Assembly: GCF_014644435.1 (NCBI RefSeq)
Contig: NZ_BMKR01000002.1
Location: 1 to 64,000 of the forward strand
DNA: 64,000 nucleotides
Source: Paenibacillus albidus
GTDB lineage: Bacteria; Bacillota; Bacilli; Paenibacillales; Paenibacillaceae
Direction of reading: 5' to 3'
The notes beneath the pieces were generated by a model. That model was not told the origin of the DNA. It ran no database searches and worked only from the letters and a program-made list of their open reading frames with translations. Position numbers and translations under genes: made by a program. This document shows positions 63,000 through 64,000 of this stretch, piece by piece (position 1 is the first letter of the stretch; every line of letters starts with the position of its first letter).

Positions 63000-63686
63000 A
63001 TGAATTCTATTTTGCTGGTGGAGGATGATTTGAGCCTGATTGACGGACTGGAGTTTTCCCTGCAAAAAAGCGGGTTTCATGTCGATATCGCCAGAACCGT
63101 AAAGGAAGCTCTTCCGATCATAGAGCGGCAATGCCACGATCTGCTCCTGCTGGATTTGACCCTGCCTGACGGCAGCGGTTTTGATATATGCAAAAAAGTG
63201 CGGCAGTCCTCCGCCGTGCCCATCATCTTCCTGACCGCATCCGACGAGGAGGTCAACGTGGTCATGGGCCTGGATATCGGCGGCGACGATTACATTACCA
63301 AGCCGTTTAAGCTGAACGAGCTGATCTCGCGGATCAACGCTCTGCTGCGCCGGTCCGGCCTAAGCCATACACAGCAGACGGTGCTGCAGTCCAACGGCGT
63401 GACGGTCAGGCTGCTGGAAACCCGCGTGTTCAAGGATGACCGCGAAATCGAGCTGACTCCTGCGGAATACCGGCTGCTGTGCCTGCTGATGCAGCATCCG
63501 AATGCGGTGCTGCCCAGAGAAATGCTGCTGGACAAGCTATGGGACAATAACGGCAGCTTTATCGACGACAACACATTGTCCGTCTATGTGCGGCGGCTGC
63601 GCAGCAAAACCGAAGACGACCCGGAGAACCCGCAGTTTCTCCTTACCGCACGCGGTCTGGGCTACAAATGGAATGTGACGAAATGA
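63000..63686 (+). CDS. OmpR/PhoB-family response regulator
   Basis: A 228-residue regulator. REC domain: ILLVEDD, phosphoacceptor Asp in LLLLDLTLPDGSG, TAS and ITKPFK. C-terminal winged helix: ELTPAEYRLLCLLMQHPNAV, DDNTLSVYVRRLRSKTEDD and ARGLGYKW. It resembles regulators of cell-wall or antimicrobial-peptide responses. Ends in an ATGA overlap with the kinase gene. Confidence 0.94.
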   Translation: MNSILLVEDDLSLIDGLEFSLQKSGFHVDIARTVKEALPIIERQCHDLLLLDLTLPDGSGFDICKKVRQSSAVPIIFLTASDEEVNVVMGLDIGGDDYITKPFKLNELISRINALLRRSGLSHTQQTVLQSNGVTVRLLETRVFKDDREIELTPAEYRLLCLLMQHPNAVLPREMLLDKLWDNNGSFIDDNTLSVYVRRLRSKTEDDPENPQFLLTARGLGYKWNVTK

Positions 63687-64000
63687 GGGAACAATTGATG
63701 GGGATCATGGTCGGCAAAAATATAAAGCTGCTGTTTGCTGCCATCGCGGCCATCCTGCTCGGCGCGCTGCTTGCCGGGCAATTGACCGTAAAGCTTATGG
63801 CCGACGATTACAAGCAGCGCATGCTCACCCACGATTACGAATTGGCCGGCTATTTGACCGAGAGCGGCCTCCCGCCGCACCGCATCGCCGCCCTATTCAC
63901 CGCCTCCAAAACCGGGGAACAGGCCGCAGCCGGGCAGCGGCTGCTGAATGGCGCCGCCTATAACGGCGACACTCCAATCAGCCTGCTGCCCGAAGTAGCC
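63683..64000 (+). CDS. sensor histidine kinase (N-terminal part)
   Basis: 106 codons up to the window edge. One membrane segment (LLFAAIAAILLGALLAGQL) near the start, then an extracytoplasmic part (MADDYKQRMLTHDYELAGYL) as in small two-helix kinases. The catalytic domains lie outside the window, so the call rests on the four-base overlap with the response regulator and the topology. Confidence 0.75.
   Translation, partial: MREQLMGIMVGKNIKLLFAAIAAILLGALLAGQLTVKLMADDYKQRMLTHDYELAGYLTESGLPPHRIAALFTASKTGEQAAAGQRLLNGAAYNGDTPISLLPEVA

Noticed and set aside
1..64000. tRNA or rRNA genes, phage integrase or attachment sites
   Set aside because: None was recognised on reading either strand; a covariance-model scan was not possible here.

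Overview
The window looks like chromosome of a Paenibacillus-type Gram-positive (Bacillota). Supporting signs are strong AGGAGG-type ribosome sites with many GTG/TTG starts, LplABC/YesS-type carbohydrate import genes, an ABC-F protein with a leader attenuator, an ECF sigma/DUF4179 pair, and Fur-box-like and Zur-box-like operators. The species cannot be fixed from sequence reading alone. Both ends are cut: a serine hydrolase C-terminus opens the window and a sensor kinase N-terminus closes it.

Region 1 (about 1.5-24.5 kb) is a large glycan-utilisation locus, almost all on the minus strand. A YesS-like membrane AraC regulator lies next to an operon that runs solute-binding lipoprotein, two permeases, a 1664-residue secreted heparinase II/III-type lyase, then three Gfo/Idh/MocA-type oxidoreductases, ending at a strong terminator. 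A second operon (TIM-barrel isomerase, Gfo/Idh/MocA oxidoreductase, second isomerase, SGNH esterase) diverges from an AraC activator. A third operon (epimerase/SDR, DapA-type aldolase, alpha/beta-hydrolase, 2-hydroxyacid dehydrogenase) follows a long inverted repeat and a regulator that joins a GGDEF-like domain to a winged helix. Together they read as lyase cleavage outside the cell, ABC import, deacetylation, then oxidation, isomerisation and aldol cleavage of a modified, probably uronate-containing, sugar. The substrate is not determinable here.

Region 2 (24.5-36.8 kb) is mixed: VanZ-like protein, SMI1/KNR4, FAD oxidase, VOC protein, an Lsa-like ABC-F protein with a leader peptide and mutually exclusive hairpins, a secreted GH16 beta-glucanase, a 794-residue tandem isoprenoid-synthase-like protein, and a sigma/DUF4179 pair.

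Region 3 (36.9-48.7 kb) concerns metals. A five-gene Nik/Cnt-type ABC importer has a good promoter and a Zur-box-like operator and is followed by a MATE exporter and an ArsR-type regulator. After a repeat-rich intergenic stretch come an ABC exporter, a siderophore-binding lipoprotein behind a near-consensus Fur box, and an internally deleted Btr-like regulator.

Region 4 (48.7-58.8 kb) is a plus-strand cluster that appears to link a surface glycosidase, a multi-step phosphorelay (REC; hybrid kinase; HPt-REC-degenerate GGDEF-REC), a membrane HEAT-repeat protein and a processive family-2 glycosyltransferase. It is a candidate exopolysaccharide system controlled by phosphorelay and is the strongest candidate for an undescribed system.

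Region 5 (58.8-64 kb) holds gene debris (YfcC-like transporter fragment; serine hydrolase/group II intron RT chimera), a methionine aminopeptidase with a TetR regulator, a peptidase E-like protein, several small repeats, and the start of a two-component system.
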